Shown here piece after piece: positions 43,251 through 49,047 of a DNA stretch of 49,047 nucleotides. The DNA is from Phycisphaeraceae bacterium (GTDB lineage Bacteria > Planctomycetota > Phycisphaerae > Phycisphaerales > Phycisphaeraceae): positions 1 through 49,047 of the forward strand of contig JAFIFY010000127.1 in NCBI GenBank assembly GCA_020831765.1, in the 5' to 3' direction. The position numbers and the translations under genes are program-made. Position 1 is the first letter of the stretch, and the number at the start of each line of letters is the position of its first letter. The notes below the pieces were generated by a model, which worked only from the letters and a program-made list of their open reading frames with translations, did no database searches and was not told the origin of the DNA.

Positions 43251-43308
43251 TCGCCTGAACGGAACGCTCGATGCCATGAGCGTGCGACATACTGAAATGG
43301 ACATGAAC

Positions 43309-43338
43309 AAGGGACCCGCCCCGCGGCGGCTCCCTTTT
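43309..43338 (+). terminator. Rho-independent terminator after the PEP-CTERM gene
   Basis: Stem AAGGGA-C-CCGCC, loop CCGC, GGCGG-C-TCCCTT (11 pairs with one internal mismatch), followed by TT and TGC. It lies 58 bases after the stop. A second small hairpin, ACGCTC/GAGCGT (43264-43283), lies just before it. Confidence 0.75.
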
Positions 43339-43390
43339 GCATGGTGCGCTCGGGCTTGAGGTAGTTCCACCGGCCAAGCCGCTTGCTTTC

Positions 43391-43683
43391 CTTCTTCCAA
43401 ACCTTTGTGCCTCCGTGCCTCCGTGCGAGACCTTGATGCATGCCTCTCATAAAGGCACGGAGATCACGGAGTGGATTTCGCGACCAATCGTGGGGAAGTC
43501 CACCACGTCCCCCGCCTCCATTTTTTCGCGTGTTTCGCGTGTTTCGTAGTTGTTTCACTCTGAATCCTGCGCCTGCGCATCAGTGTTCCGGCCGCGCGCG
43601 GATGCTTGGCCGATCGGCGGTATTCCACTGCCGCCGCCCCTGGCCGGACCAAGACAATCCTCAAACCACGAAACACGCGAAAG
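43391..43683. repeat. Composite palindromic repeat, copy B
   Basis: Same order as copy A. U1: CTTTGTGCCTCCGTGCCTCC left arm (about 43403-43425), core GAGACCTTGATGCATGCC, right arm AAAGGCACGGAGATCACGGA (43451-43470). Middle: GTGGATTTC (43471-43479) against GGAAGTCCAC (43494-43503). U2: TTTCGCGTG-type run (43521-43549) against CACGAAACACGCGAAA (43667-43682). The U1 arms are better paired here than in copy A. It fills the gap between the PEP-CTERM terminator and the 43788 gene end; no gene lies in 43251-43787. Confidence 0.75.
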
Positions 43684-43787
43684 GGGGAACTGGCGGGCGG
43701 TTTCGCTCTTCGGCTTTCGCTTCCACTTCCGGGGGCGGGGGCTGGGGCGGCGCATCAACCGCCTTCAGTTTCGGCGCTGTTCGACCA

Positions 43788-45101
43788 CTACCGGCCGACG
43801 GCCGGAAAATCCATCTCGACTTGCCTGTCCCCGTACCACCTAAACCGCGAGACCAGTCGGAAGCCTCCATCGTCGAGCCGGATGATCTCGAAGGGCTCTT
43901 CATCGATCGGATCCGGAATCCGGGCGAACGCTTCCTCATCTTCGTCGAGTAGCGCGATCGCGGCCAGGAGCATCCGCCGCTGGGTTAAAGCCAGGTGATG
44001 GGCAAATATGGTATGGACCAATTGTGGGATAACGAACGCCGAGGATTGTCCGTCCTCGATCGCCACATCTCTCAATCTGCGCATAGGCTCGGCTGCCTCC
44101 TTCAGGGGCTGGCTTGTCAGAACGCGAAGTTGCTCCAGACGTATCGCTGTGAGGCGCGCTTCTCTCAGGTGGGATTCAGGATCACCAAGAAACCCTCTAC
44201 GTTTGAATTCATCAACTTCTTGGCCCTCGCTGTCTACTTCGGCGACCTCAACTGCATCGTCGTTGGACAATCGCAACCCCACCGGGCTCTGGTCGAACAG
44301 GCGAAATACGTAGTCGTGGGAGACAATGCGTTCGCAGTCGAGCATCCGATCGATCTCACCCGCAGAGTTATGGGGAACGAGAATGCCGGCGAGACGCGAT
44401 CGCTCTTCAGCAGTCATTCGGCTGAGTTTCGAAGCCAGTGTCCGCTGGAGATCGTTGCGTATGCTCAACGCCATCAGGCTTGTGATCGCGACGGTCGACC
44501 GCTCAGTCCCTGCCGTATGCTCGGCCATACGCATCGCGATTCTTACATTTGCTAATGCCTGTTCGATCCGGCCTTCGTGAATCGCGTGGACAATGGCAAG
44601 TTGATTCAGAAGATACAGCCGCCGCATCCGCCCGGCATGGCGCCATTCCGTCTGCATGCCCGTTCTATAAAGGTCAATTCCCCAATCCACGATCGGCGCT
44701 TCGACAGCGCGGGCCAGCAAGGTCAGTACATCCTGATGGCGGGCAACGATCCCTGCAATAACCTCAGGCTCCGTCCCCGGCTCGCTGGCATCAAAGACTT
44801 CGTCGAAAGACTCGCCGCTGGCTATTTCAAAAGCCGCGCGGTAGTAATCGGCCGCGTTCACCGACTCGATGGCCGCGCTAACCCGGCGCTCGGTCGCATG
44901 GTCTCGCGGAGCGGCAGCGCAGCCCATGCCCAGCAGACAGGCCGGGATCAGGAGCCAGCCGGCGGCAACCGACCAGATCGCTCGTGCCCGCGATCGTGAT
45001 GGGGGCCGCTTTCCGGGCCGGCTCGTGACGCGTGGGCCGCGGGAAGGATTCAGCAGCGCGGCCAGGCCGCAACGCATGTAAGGATCAAATCGACCGGTCA
45101 T
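43788..45101 (-). CDS. Putative lipoprotein of unknown function
   Basis: A 437-residue protein with no recognised family. The hydrophobic segment IWSVAAGWLLIPACLLGMGC at about 45-64 ends in a lipobox-like L-G-M-G-C, followed by a mostly helical, charged domain (for example RLYLLNQLAIVHAIHEGRIEQALANVRIAMRMAEH), which suggests alpha-helical repeats, and a short beta-rich tail (DDGGFRLVSRFRWYGD). The start ATG 45101 has AAGGAG 7 nt upstream, so the roughly 45 polar, Arg-rich residues before the hydrophobic segment appear to be real, an unusually long n-region. It is the last gene of the apparent nrdR-oxidoreductase-folA unit, 88 bases after folA. Confidence 0.6.
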   Translation of the reverse strand: MTGRFDPYMRCGLAALLNPSRGPRVTSRPGKRPPSRSRARAIWSVAAGWLLIPACLLGMGCAAAPRDHATERRVSAAIESVNAADYYRAAFEIASGESFDEVFDASEPGTEPEVIAGIVARHQDVLTLLARAVEAPIVDWGIDLYRTGMQTEWRHAGRMRRLYLLNQLAIVHAIHEGRIEQALANVRIAMRMAEHTAGTERSTVAITSLMALSIRNDLQRTLASKLSRMTAEERSRLAGILVPHNSAGEIDRMLDCERIVSHDYVFRLFDQSPVGLRLSNDDAVEVAEVDSEGQEVDEFKRRGFLGDPESHLREARLTAIRLEQLRVLTSQPLKEAAEPMRRLRDVAIEDGQSSAFVIPQLVHTIFAHHLALTQRRMLLAAIALLDEDEEAFARIPDPIDEEPFEIIRLDDGGFRLVSRFRWYGDRQVEMDFPAVGR

Positions 45102-45189
45102 CGCAATGCTCCTTTTTATCCATCGCCCCCAACCAGAAGCCAAACCCCCGCACCCATTACGCCCGGAGCGCTCACGTTCTCGGCATCAA

Positions 45190-45684
45190 CTACCCGATGC
45201 GACCGTACTCCACCACCTGAAACGGGATCAGGGCATCGGGGTAATCGGTTCTCAGAATCGGCTTCCAGATCGCCGGATCGATCTCGGGGAAGTGGGTGTC
45301 GCCCTCAAACTCGCGCTTGAGGTGGCTGATGAGCAACTGACTGGCCTTGGGCATGGCCAGGCGGTAGATGGCCTCGCCGCCGATCACGAAGGCCCGGTCA
45401 TCTTCAGCGCGGCAACACTCGATGGCCTCCTCGATGGAGCTCACGCGATCGACGAACTCGGGCAGCTCGATGTTGCCGCGCGTGATGACGATGTTGTGCC
45501 GGTCGCGCAGTGGCTTGCCATCCATGGATTCCCAGGTCTTGCGGCCCATGATGACCGGGTGGCCCGTGGTGGTTTCCTTGAAGAAACGCATATCCTCGGG
45601 CAGGCGCCAGGGCAGGATTCCGTTGCGGCCGATCACACCGTTGGCGGCGACCGCGGCGATGAGGGTCAGGGAGACTCGGCGCAT
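45190..45684 (-). CDS. folA: Dihydrofolate reductase
   Basis: A 164-residue NADPH-dependent enzyme reducing dihydrofolate to tetrahydrofolate. LTLIAAVAANGVIGRNGILPWRLPEDMRFFKETT contains the substrate-binding acid (Asp in PEDM), VIMGRKTWESM and AFVIGGEAIYRLAM are the NADPH-binding blocks, and GDTHFPEI is the C-terminal signature. It starts 2 bases after the oxidoreductase stop, with GGAG 8 nt upstream inside that gene's end, so the two are co-translated. No thyA gene is next to it, unlike in many bacteria. Confidence 0.96.
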   Translation of the reverse strand: MRRVSLTLIAAVAANGVIGRNGILPWRLPEDMRFFKETTTGHPVIMGRKTWESMDGKPLRDRHNIVITRGNIELPEFVDRVSSIEEAIECCRAEDDRAFVIGGEAIYRLAMPKASQLLISHLKREFEGDTHFPEIDPAIWKPILRTDYPDALIPFQVVEYGRIG

Positions 45685-45686
45685 GG

Positions 45687-46607
45687 CTAATACTCCACTT
45701 TGACCGGCCGGCCATCGGGCTTGAGCGCTTCGACGATATCCAGAATGACCGTGCTCTTGCGGCCTTCGATGCCATCACAGGCCAGCGTCGCCTTGCCGTT
45801 GAGATGCAGGACGAAGTTCTCGACCAGCCCCCAGTGCGTGGCCGGCAGCGGGCCGACGTCTTCCTTCCTGCGTTTGCCGTCTTTCTCGATAATGAGCTTA
45901 CCGGCCTTGAGGTCCATGATCAGAATCCGCCCGCCGCGGCCGCGGATATCCAGCATCTCGGGGACGAGGTTCTCATCCCAGCCCGCGGGGGTCATGCTTA
46001 CTCCCCCGCCCTGATGCCGACAATGCAGCATCGGACCGGTCGCGGCGTTCGAGCACGGCGGCAGCGGTTCATCATCCGCGCTGACCTCGCTCATGTCGCC
46101 CAGGAAGAAATGGCACAGGTCCAGCCGGTGGGATAGCGGGAACTCATCGTTGAGATAGATCGACTCCACATCGCCGATCTCGCCAGCCTCCATCAGCGCC
46201 TTGGCGCGAAGGATGGTCGGATAGCAGCGCCGATAGTACGCAACGGCCAGCGTCACGCCGGCCTCGCGACACGCCGCGATCATCCGGTCGCAGGCGGGCG
46301 TGTTGGTGGCCATGGCCTTTTCGACCAGCACATGCTTGCCAGCCCGCGCGGCGGCGAGCGTGCCTTCTTCATGCGCGGCGTCCGGCGTGGCCACGTACAC
46401 CACCTCGACTTCGGAATCGGCCAGCAGGTCTTCAACGCCGCCGTACCAGCGCGGCACATCATGCCGGCGGGCGAAATCCTCGGCCTTGGCGACATCCCGT
46501 CGCATCACCGCCGCCAATCGCGAGTGTTCAACACCGTAAAGCGCCGGGCCCGCCTTCTTCTCGCACACATTGCCGCAACCAAGAATGCCCCATGTCACTG
46601 TCTTCAA
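45687..46607 (-). CDS. Gfo/Idh/MocA family oxidoreductase
   Basis: A 306-residue NAD(P)-dependent dehydrogenase. TWGILGCGNVCEKKAGPAL is the Rossmann motif, GKHVLVEKAMATN the conserved E-K-(P/A) lysine segment, and a shorter C-terminal substrate domain follows. The usual EKP is EKA here. The substrate is probably a sugar or cyclitol. Start: a TTG at 46607 preceded by AAGGAG 8 nt upstream; no ATG is near. It lies between nrdR and folA on the same strand, an unusual place for a sugar oxidoreductase. Confidence 0.9.
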   Translation of the reverse strand: MKTVTWGILGCGNVCEKKAGPALYGVEHSRLAAVMRRDVAKAEDFARRHDVPRWYGGVEDLLADSEVEVVYVATPDAAHEEGTLAAARAGKHVLVEKAMATNTPACDRMIAACREAGVTLAVAYYRRCYPTILRAKALMEAGEIGDVESIYLNDEFPLSHRLDLCHFFLGDMSEVSADDEPLPPCSNAATGPMLHCRHQGGGVSMTPAGWDENLVPEMLDIRGRGGRILIMDLKAGKLIIEKDGKRRKEDVGPLPATHWGLVENFVLHLNGKATLACDGIEGRKSTVILDIVEALKPDGRPVKVEY

Positions 46608-46695
46608 CTGCTAAACTCCTTATGCATCAAGACTCCGGCCGGCCCCACCCGTCCGGACGGCCGCAAAGCCCGCCCGATCCGGCCCCGATCCACAA

Positions 46696-47190
46696 CTAAG
46701 GGAACAGGCTCTGCTGTCCCGGGATTCTTCGCTGATCGTTATCCAGCACCTCCTTGACCTCTTCCAGCAGGTCATCGAGATCGCGGAACTGCTTATACAC
46801 ACTGGCAAAACGCACATAAGCCACATGATCCAGCCGCCGGAGCTTCTCGGCGATGATCTGACCGATATCCAGCGAGCTGACTTCCTTCTCAAAACGCCGA
46901 AACAGCTCCTCCTCGACCTCATCCACCACCTGCGACACCTGCTCTGGCGTCACCGGCCGCTTGTAGCACGCCTTCTCGATGCCGCTCTGGATGCGCAGCC
47001 GGTCGTAAGGTGCCCGGGAGTTGTCGCGCTTGATCACCACCAGCTTGGGGTGGCTTTCGACATGCTCGAAGGTGGTGAATCGCTTGCCGCAGCGCAGGCA
47101 CTTGCGGCGGCGGCGGATGCTACGCCCCTCATCCGTCGGCCGCGAATCGATGACCTTGTCATCGGGATGTTCACAAAAGGGACAGCGCAT
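46696..47190 (-). CDS. nrdR: NrdR, transcriptional repressor of ribonucleotide reductase genes
   Basis: A 164-residue regulator. The N-terminal zinc ribbon is MRCPFCEHPDDKVIDSR with RRRKCLRCGKRFTTFE, and the ATP-cone domain follows (VVIKRDNSRAPYDRLRIQSGIEKACYKRPV). It represses nrd genes through NrdR boxes when dATP is high. ATG 47190 fits the family's N-terminus exactly; GAGAG lies about 6 nt upstream. The palindrome CGGTTCGAACCG lies 22-33 bases upstream. It is first in the unit with the oxidoreductase, folA and the lipoprotein. Confidence 0.96.
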   Translation of the reverse strand: MRCPFCEHPDDKVIDSRPTDEGRSIRRRRKCLRCGKRFTTFEHVESHPKLVVIKRDNSRAPYDRLRIQSGIEKACYKRPVTPEQVSQVVDEVEEELFRRFEKEVSSLDIGQIIAEKLRRLDHVAYVRFASVYKQFRDLDDLLEEVKEVLDNDQRRIPGQQSLFP

Positions 47191-47211
47191 GGCGGACTCT
47201 CGGGATGAAAT

Positions 47212-47223
47212 CGGTTCGAACCG
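47212..47223. promoter_or_regulatory. 12-bp palindrome upstream of nrdR
   Basis: CGGTTCGAACCG is a perfect inverted repeat in the short region between nrdR and the next gene, downstream of an AT-rich patch (CCATATCTTGA, minus strand) that may be the -10. It does not resemble the known NrdR box (ACACwATAT-type), so another regulator would be expected. Confidence 0.3.
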
Positions 47224-47269
47224 CTCAAGATATGGTAGCCGATTGGCTTGACCTGCCCATCGGTGGGGT

Positions 47270-48202
47270 TCAGGCGGCCTTGGCGCTGGCGGATTCGGAG
47301 GGCTCACCCGAGGTCCCGGTCTGGTCATCGGCCGATGGGTCGGGCTCGACAGTCAGCGCGGCATCCCGCGGCGTGGCAGTCGATGGTGACTCGACTTCAG
47401 CTTCCGGGGCGGCGGGCTGAGCGTCGGCTTCGCCTTGTGCCTGCTGCTGTGCATGCACGACGGCTTCCGAAGGCGCGGGGGGGTCGGTTTGCTGAGGCTC
47501 TGGTGATGCTTCGGGAACGTCCGCGGTTTGCGGGGCTACTTCCGGGGGCGGGGGCGGGGCTGCTTCCGGGGACCGGGGCGGATGCTCCGGGGATGAGATC
47601 ACCTGTTGGCCGCGCGGCAATCGAAGCACCAGGCCGCAGGATGAGGGCGATTGGGTGTATGCCCAGCGCACGCGATGCCAGAAGGATGTGCGGCCATCGC
47701 CGGGCAGTTCCACCCGGCATGCGCCGGCACCGGCAGCGCTGATGCGGAACAGGGCCTTATCGATCAGGGGCTTGACGATGTTGGCCCACTCTTCCGGCCG
47801 CGTGGCGACCATCTGACCCAACCGGCCGCACGGCAGCCACGAGGCGAAAGCCAGAAGTTCACCCTTCCGCTCGGCGATCAGGCGTATCTCCCCGCGCTTG
47901 CGGGTCCGGGTGATGCAGTCGGTATCCGCGCCCGCCATTTCCAGCAGCGCTGTCACGGCCGAGCGATCATCCGGCGTCATCTCGCGTATATCGATCGGCG
48001 GCAACAAGGCGGCTTCTCCCATGTCCGGGGCAGCGGGCGAAACGGATCCCGAGGTTCTCTCGTCATTATCGGCCCGCCAACGGGCCTGCTTGATGCCCGG
48101 CGACTGGCCAAGCGGCTGAACACGGCGAGCCGCGGCCATCATCTCGCGCCAGTCCACCTTCGCCGCGGACGCAGGCGCCAAACCGACTCGCCCATGCCGC
48201 AT
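47270..48202 (-). CDS. Hypothetical protein with GNAT-like middle and Pro/Glu/Ala-rich tail
   Basis: A 310-residue protein, not recognised. Residues about 65-185 resemble a degraded GNAT acetyltransferase fold (DIREMTPDDRSAVTALLEMAG as strand 1/helix 1, RLIAERKGELLAFASWL as strands 2-3), but the acetyl-CoA R/Q-x-x-G-x-G/A loop is not seen. The last 115 residues are a disordered Pro/Glu/Ala/Ser-rich tail (PPRSPEAAPPPPPEVAP and on). The start is uncertain: ATG 48202 was chosen because the frame upstream overlaps the divergent pcnB start; no ribosome site is visible. It lies 79 bases upstream of nrdR on the same strand. Confidence 0.5.
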   Translation of the reverse strand: MRHGRVGLAPASAAKVDWREMMAAARRVQPLGQSPGIKQARWRADNDERTSGSVSPAAPDMGEAALLPPIDIREMTPDDRSAVTALLEMAGADTDCITRTRKRGEIRLIAERKGELLAFASWLPCGRLGQMVATRPEEWANIVKPLIDKALFRISAAGAGACRVELPGDGRTSFWHRVRWAYTQSPSSCGLVLRLPRGQQVISSPEHPPRSPEAAPPPPPEVAPQTADVPEASPEPQQTDPPAPSEAVVHAQQQAQGEADAQPAAPEAEVESPSTATPRDAALTVEPDPSADDQTGTSGEPSESASAKAA

Positions 48203-48241
48203 GGCTGGAGCCTGGCGGCACCGTACACGGGCCCGCGGCGC

Positions 48242-48247
48242 TATACT
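48242..48247 (+). promoter_or_regulatory. -10 box of the leaderless CCA-adding enzyme gene
   Basis: TATACT followed by 7 nt (GCCCGCC) and ATG 48255. The spacer is identical to that at comM. No Shine-Dalgarno is present. Confidence 0.5.
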
Positions 48248-48254
48248 GCCCGCC

Positions 48255-49047
48255 ATGGACCCGGCAAGACAGGCGGCCATCCGGATCATCGAACAGCTTC
48301 GCCGACATGGCCACGAGGCCTACCTGGCCGGCGGGTCGGTGCGCGATCGCCTTCTCGGCCTCTGGCCCAAGGATTTCGATGTCGCCACCAGTGCCCTGCC
48401 ACAGCGGATTCGCGCGATCCACCCGCGTGCGCGGCAGGTGGGCGAGGCGTTCGGCGTGCTGCTGGTGAAGGTCGATCGGAAGTGGATCGAGGTCGCCACG
48501 TTCCGCAAGGATGGCGATTACCTGGATGGCCGGCGGCCGACGAATGTCGAGTTCTGCGATGCGCAGCAGGATGCGCACCGTCGCGATTTCACGATCAACG
48601 GCCTGTTCGAAGACCCGCTTTGCCAGGCGTTGCCGGCCGGTGTGCTCGAGTCCATCCAACCGCCGCGCACCCGGCCGGATGGCGCGCCGGATCCCACCGA
48701 CCCGGGCATCCCGCTGAACGATCCTGTCCAGATGCGGGCGATTATCGATCACGTCGGCGGCATCGACGACCTTCGGCACGGCCTGGTCCGCGCGATCGGC
48801 GATCCGCGCCGGCGCTTCGCCGAGGATTACCTGCGCATGCTGCGGGCGGTTCGCTTTGCCGCGCGGTTGGGTTTCGCCATCGAGCCGGTCACCGAAGCGG
48901 CGATCGGCGATTTCGCCAACCTGCTGGGTCGGATCAGCCGTGAGCGCATCGGGCAGGAGGTTCGCTGGATGCTTGAATCCGCGCCGACGTCGGCGCGGCC
49001 GATCGCGCCGGATTCCGCCGGGCGCCCGGGCAGGATGATACAGACGC
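48255..49047 (+). CDS. CCA tRNA nucleotidyltransferase / poly(A) polymerase (C-terminus off window)
   Basis: The first 264 residues of a class II nucleotidyltransferase. The head domain shows EAYLAGGSVRDRLLGLWPKDFDVATSALP (GGxVRD with the DxD metal site in DFDVAT), EVATFRKDGDYLDGRRPTNVEF, RRDFTINGLFEDP, and the neck helix region DPRRRFAEDYLRMLRAVRFAARLGFAIE. It either adds CCA to tRNA 3' ends or adds poly(A) tails; the two cannot be told apart from this part. An extra segment of about 45 residues rich in Pro and Asp (about 130-165, PPRTRPDGAPDPTDPG) interrupts the head domain. The frame is open to the window edge. Confidence 0.92.
   Translation, partial: MDPARQAAIRIIEQLRRHGHEAYLAGGSVRDRLLGLWPKDFDVATSALPQRIRAIHPRARQVGEAFGVLLVKVDRKWIEVATFRKDGDYLDGRRPTNVEFCDAQQDAHRRDFTINGLFEDPLCQALPAGVLESIQPPRTRPDGAPDPTDPGIPLNDPVQMRAIIDHVGGIDDLRHGLVRAIGDPRRRFAEDYLRMLRAVRFAARLGFAIEPVTEAAIGDFANLLGRISRERIGQEVRWMLESAPTSARPIAPDSAGRPGRMIQT

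Noticed and set aside
43440-43952. 170-codon plus-strand frame through repeat copy B
   Set aside because: It starts in the repeat and runs antisense into the lipoprotein gene; no support.
47651-48943. 430-codon plus-strand frame
   Set aside because: It is out of frame with the clear CCA-adding enzyme at 48255 and antisense to the 48202 gene; its product is low-complexity Arg/Pro/Ala.

Overview
The window is about 49 kb of GC-rich (roughly 60-65 % by eye), gene-dense bacterial chromosome. The gene content points to a planctomycete, most likely of the Phycisphaerae: a prepilin-like secreted protein with a degenerate H-X9-DG-type tail, PEP-CTERM proteins, a CAPAR-type sulfatase, two Gfo/Idh/MocA oxidoreductases, a ComM ATPase lacking the usual cysteine cluster, RNase Y, a C4 zinc-ribbon coiled-coil protein and a FeeM-type acyltransferase. 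Flagellar P-ring and L-ring genes show a diderm, peptidoglycan-containing, motile cell. The lineage is an inference from gene families. No rRNA, tRNA, CRISPR array, insertion sequence or phage gene was seen.

Layout. 1-2.5 kb (minus): end of a surface-polysaccharide cluster, with an O-antigen ligase/polymerase and a fucosyltransferase-like enzyme cut by the window edge. 2.9-7.0 kb (minus): TIM-barrel isomerase/epimerase, P2-type cation ATPase, queD. 7.1-12.0 kb: PilZ protein (+), glutamate dehydrogenase (-), large dynamin-like GTPase (+). 12.0-15.7 kb (minus): PTS EIIA, C4 zinc-ribbon protein, CBS-pair protein, trmD and rpsP. 16.1-23.3 kb (plus): NFU protein, csrA, pseudopilin-like protein, sulfatase, small membrane protein, comM, aspartate/aromatic aminotransferase. 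23.3-28.1 kb (minus): flagellar rod/ring operon flgF-flgG-flgA-flgH-flgI behind a near-consensus sigma-54 promoter. 28.5-30.7 kb: FeeM-like acyltransferase divergent from trpB. 30.8-35.5 kb (minus): RNase Y, a SPOR-like lipoprotein and an oxidoreductase. 35.7-36.1 kb: small zincin. 36.4-43.7 kb: an accessory region with two PEP-CTERM proteins, a 1012-aa secreted alpha/alpha-barrel enzyme, and two roughly 290-bp copies plus two partial copies of a composite palindromic repeat. 43.8-47.2 kb (minus): nrdR, oxidoreductase, folA and a lipoprotein in one apparent transcription unit. 47.3-49.0 kb: a Pro/Glu/Ala-tailed protein and the start of a CCA-adding enzyme/poly(A) polymerase.

How it fits together. 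Motility and its control are represented by the flagellar operon, CsrA and PilZ. Glycan metabolism and export are represented by the polysaccharide cluster, sulfatase, oxidoreductases, TIM-barrel isomerase, secreted alpha/alpha-barrel protein and PEP-CTERM proteins. The rest is housekeeping.

The signals most worth a second look are the composite palindromic repeats flanking the secreted-enzyme/PEP-CTERM segment, a recurrent leaderless-gene signature (TANNNT box 6-7 nt before ATG) at comM, pcnB, the zincin and the isomerase, the sigma-54 promoter before flgF, and family-atypical residues in the P-type ATPase, ComM and FlgH. I found no clearly new multi-gene defence or mobile system.
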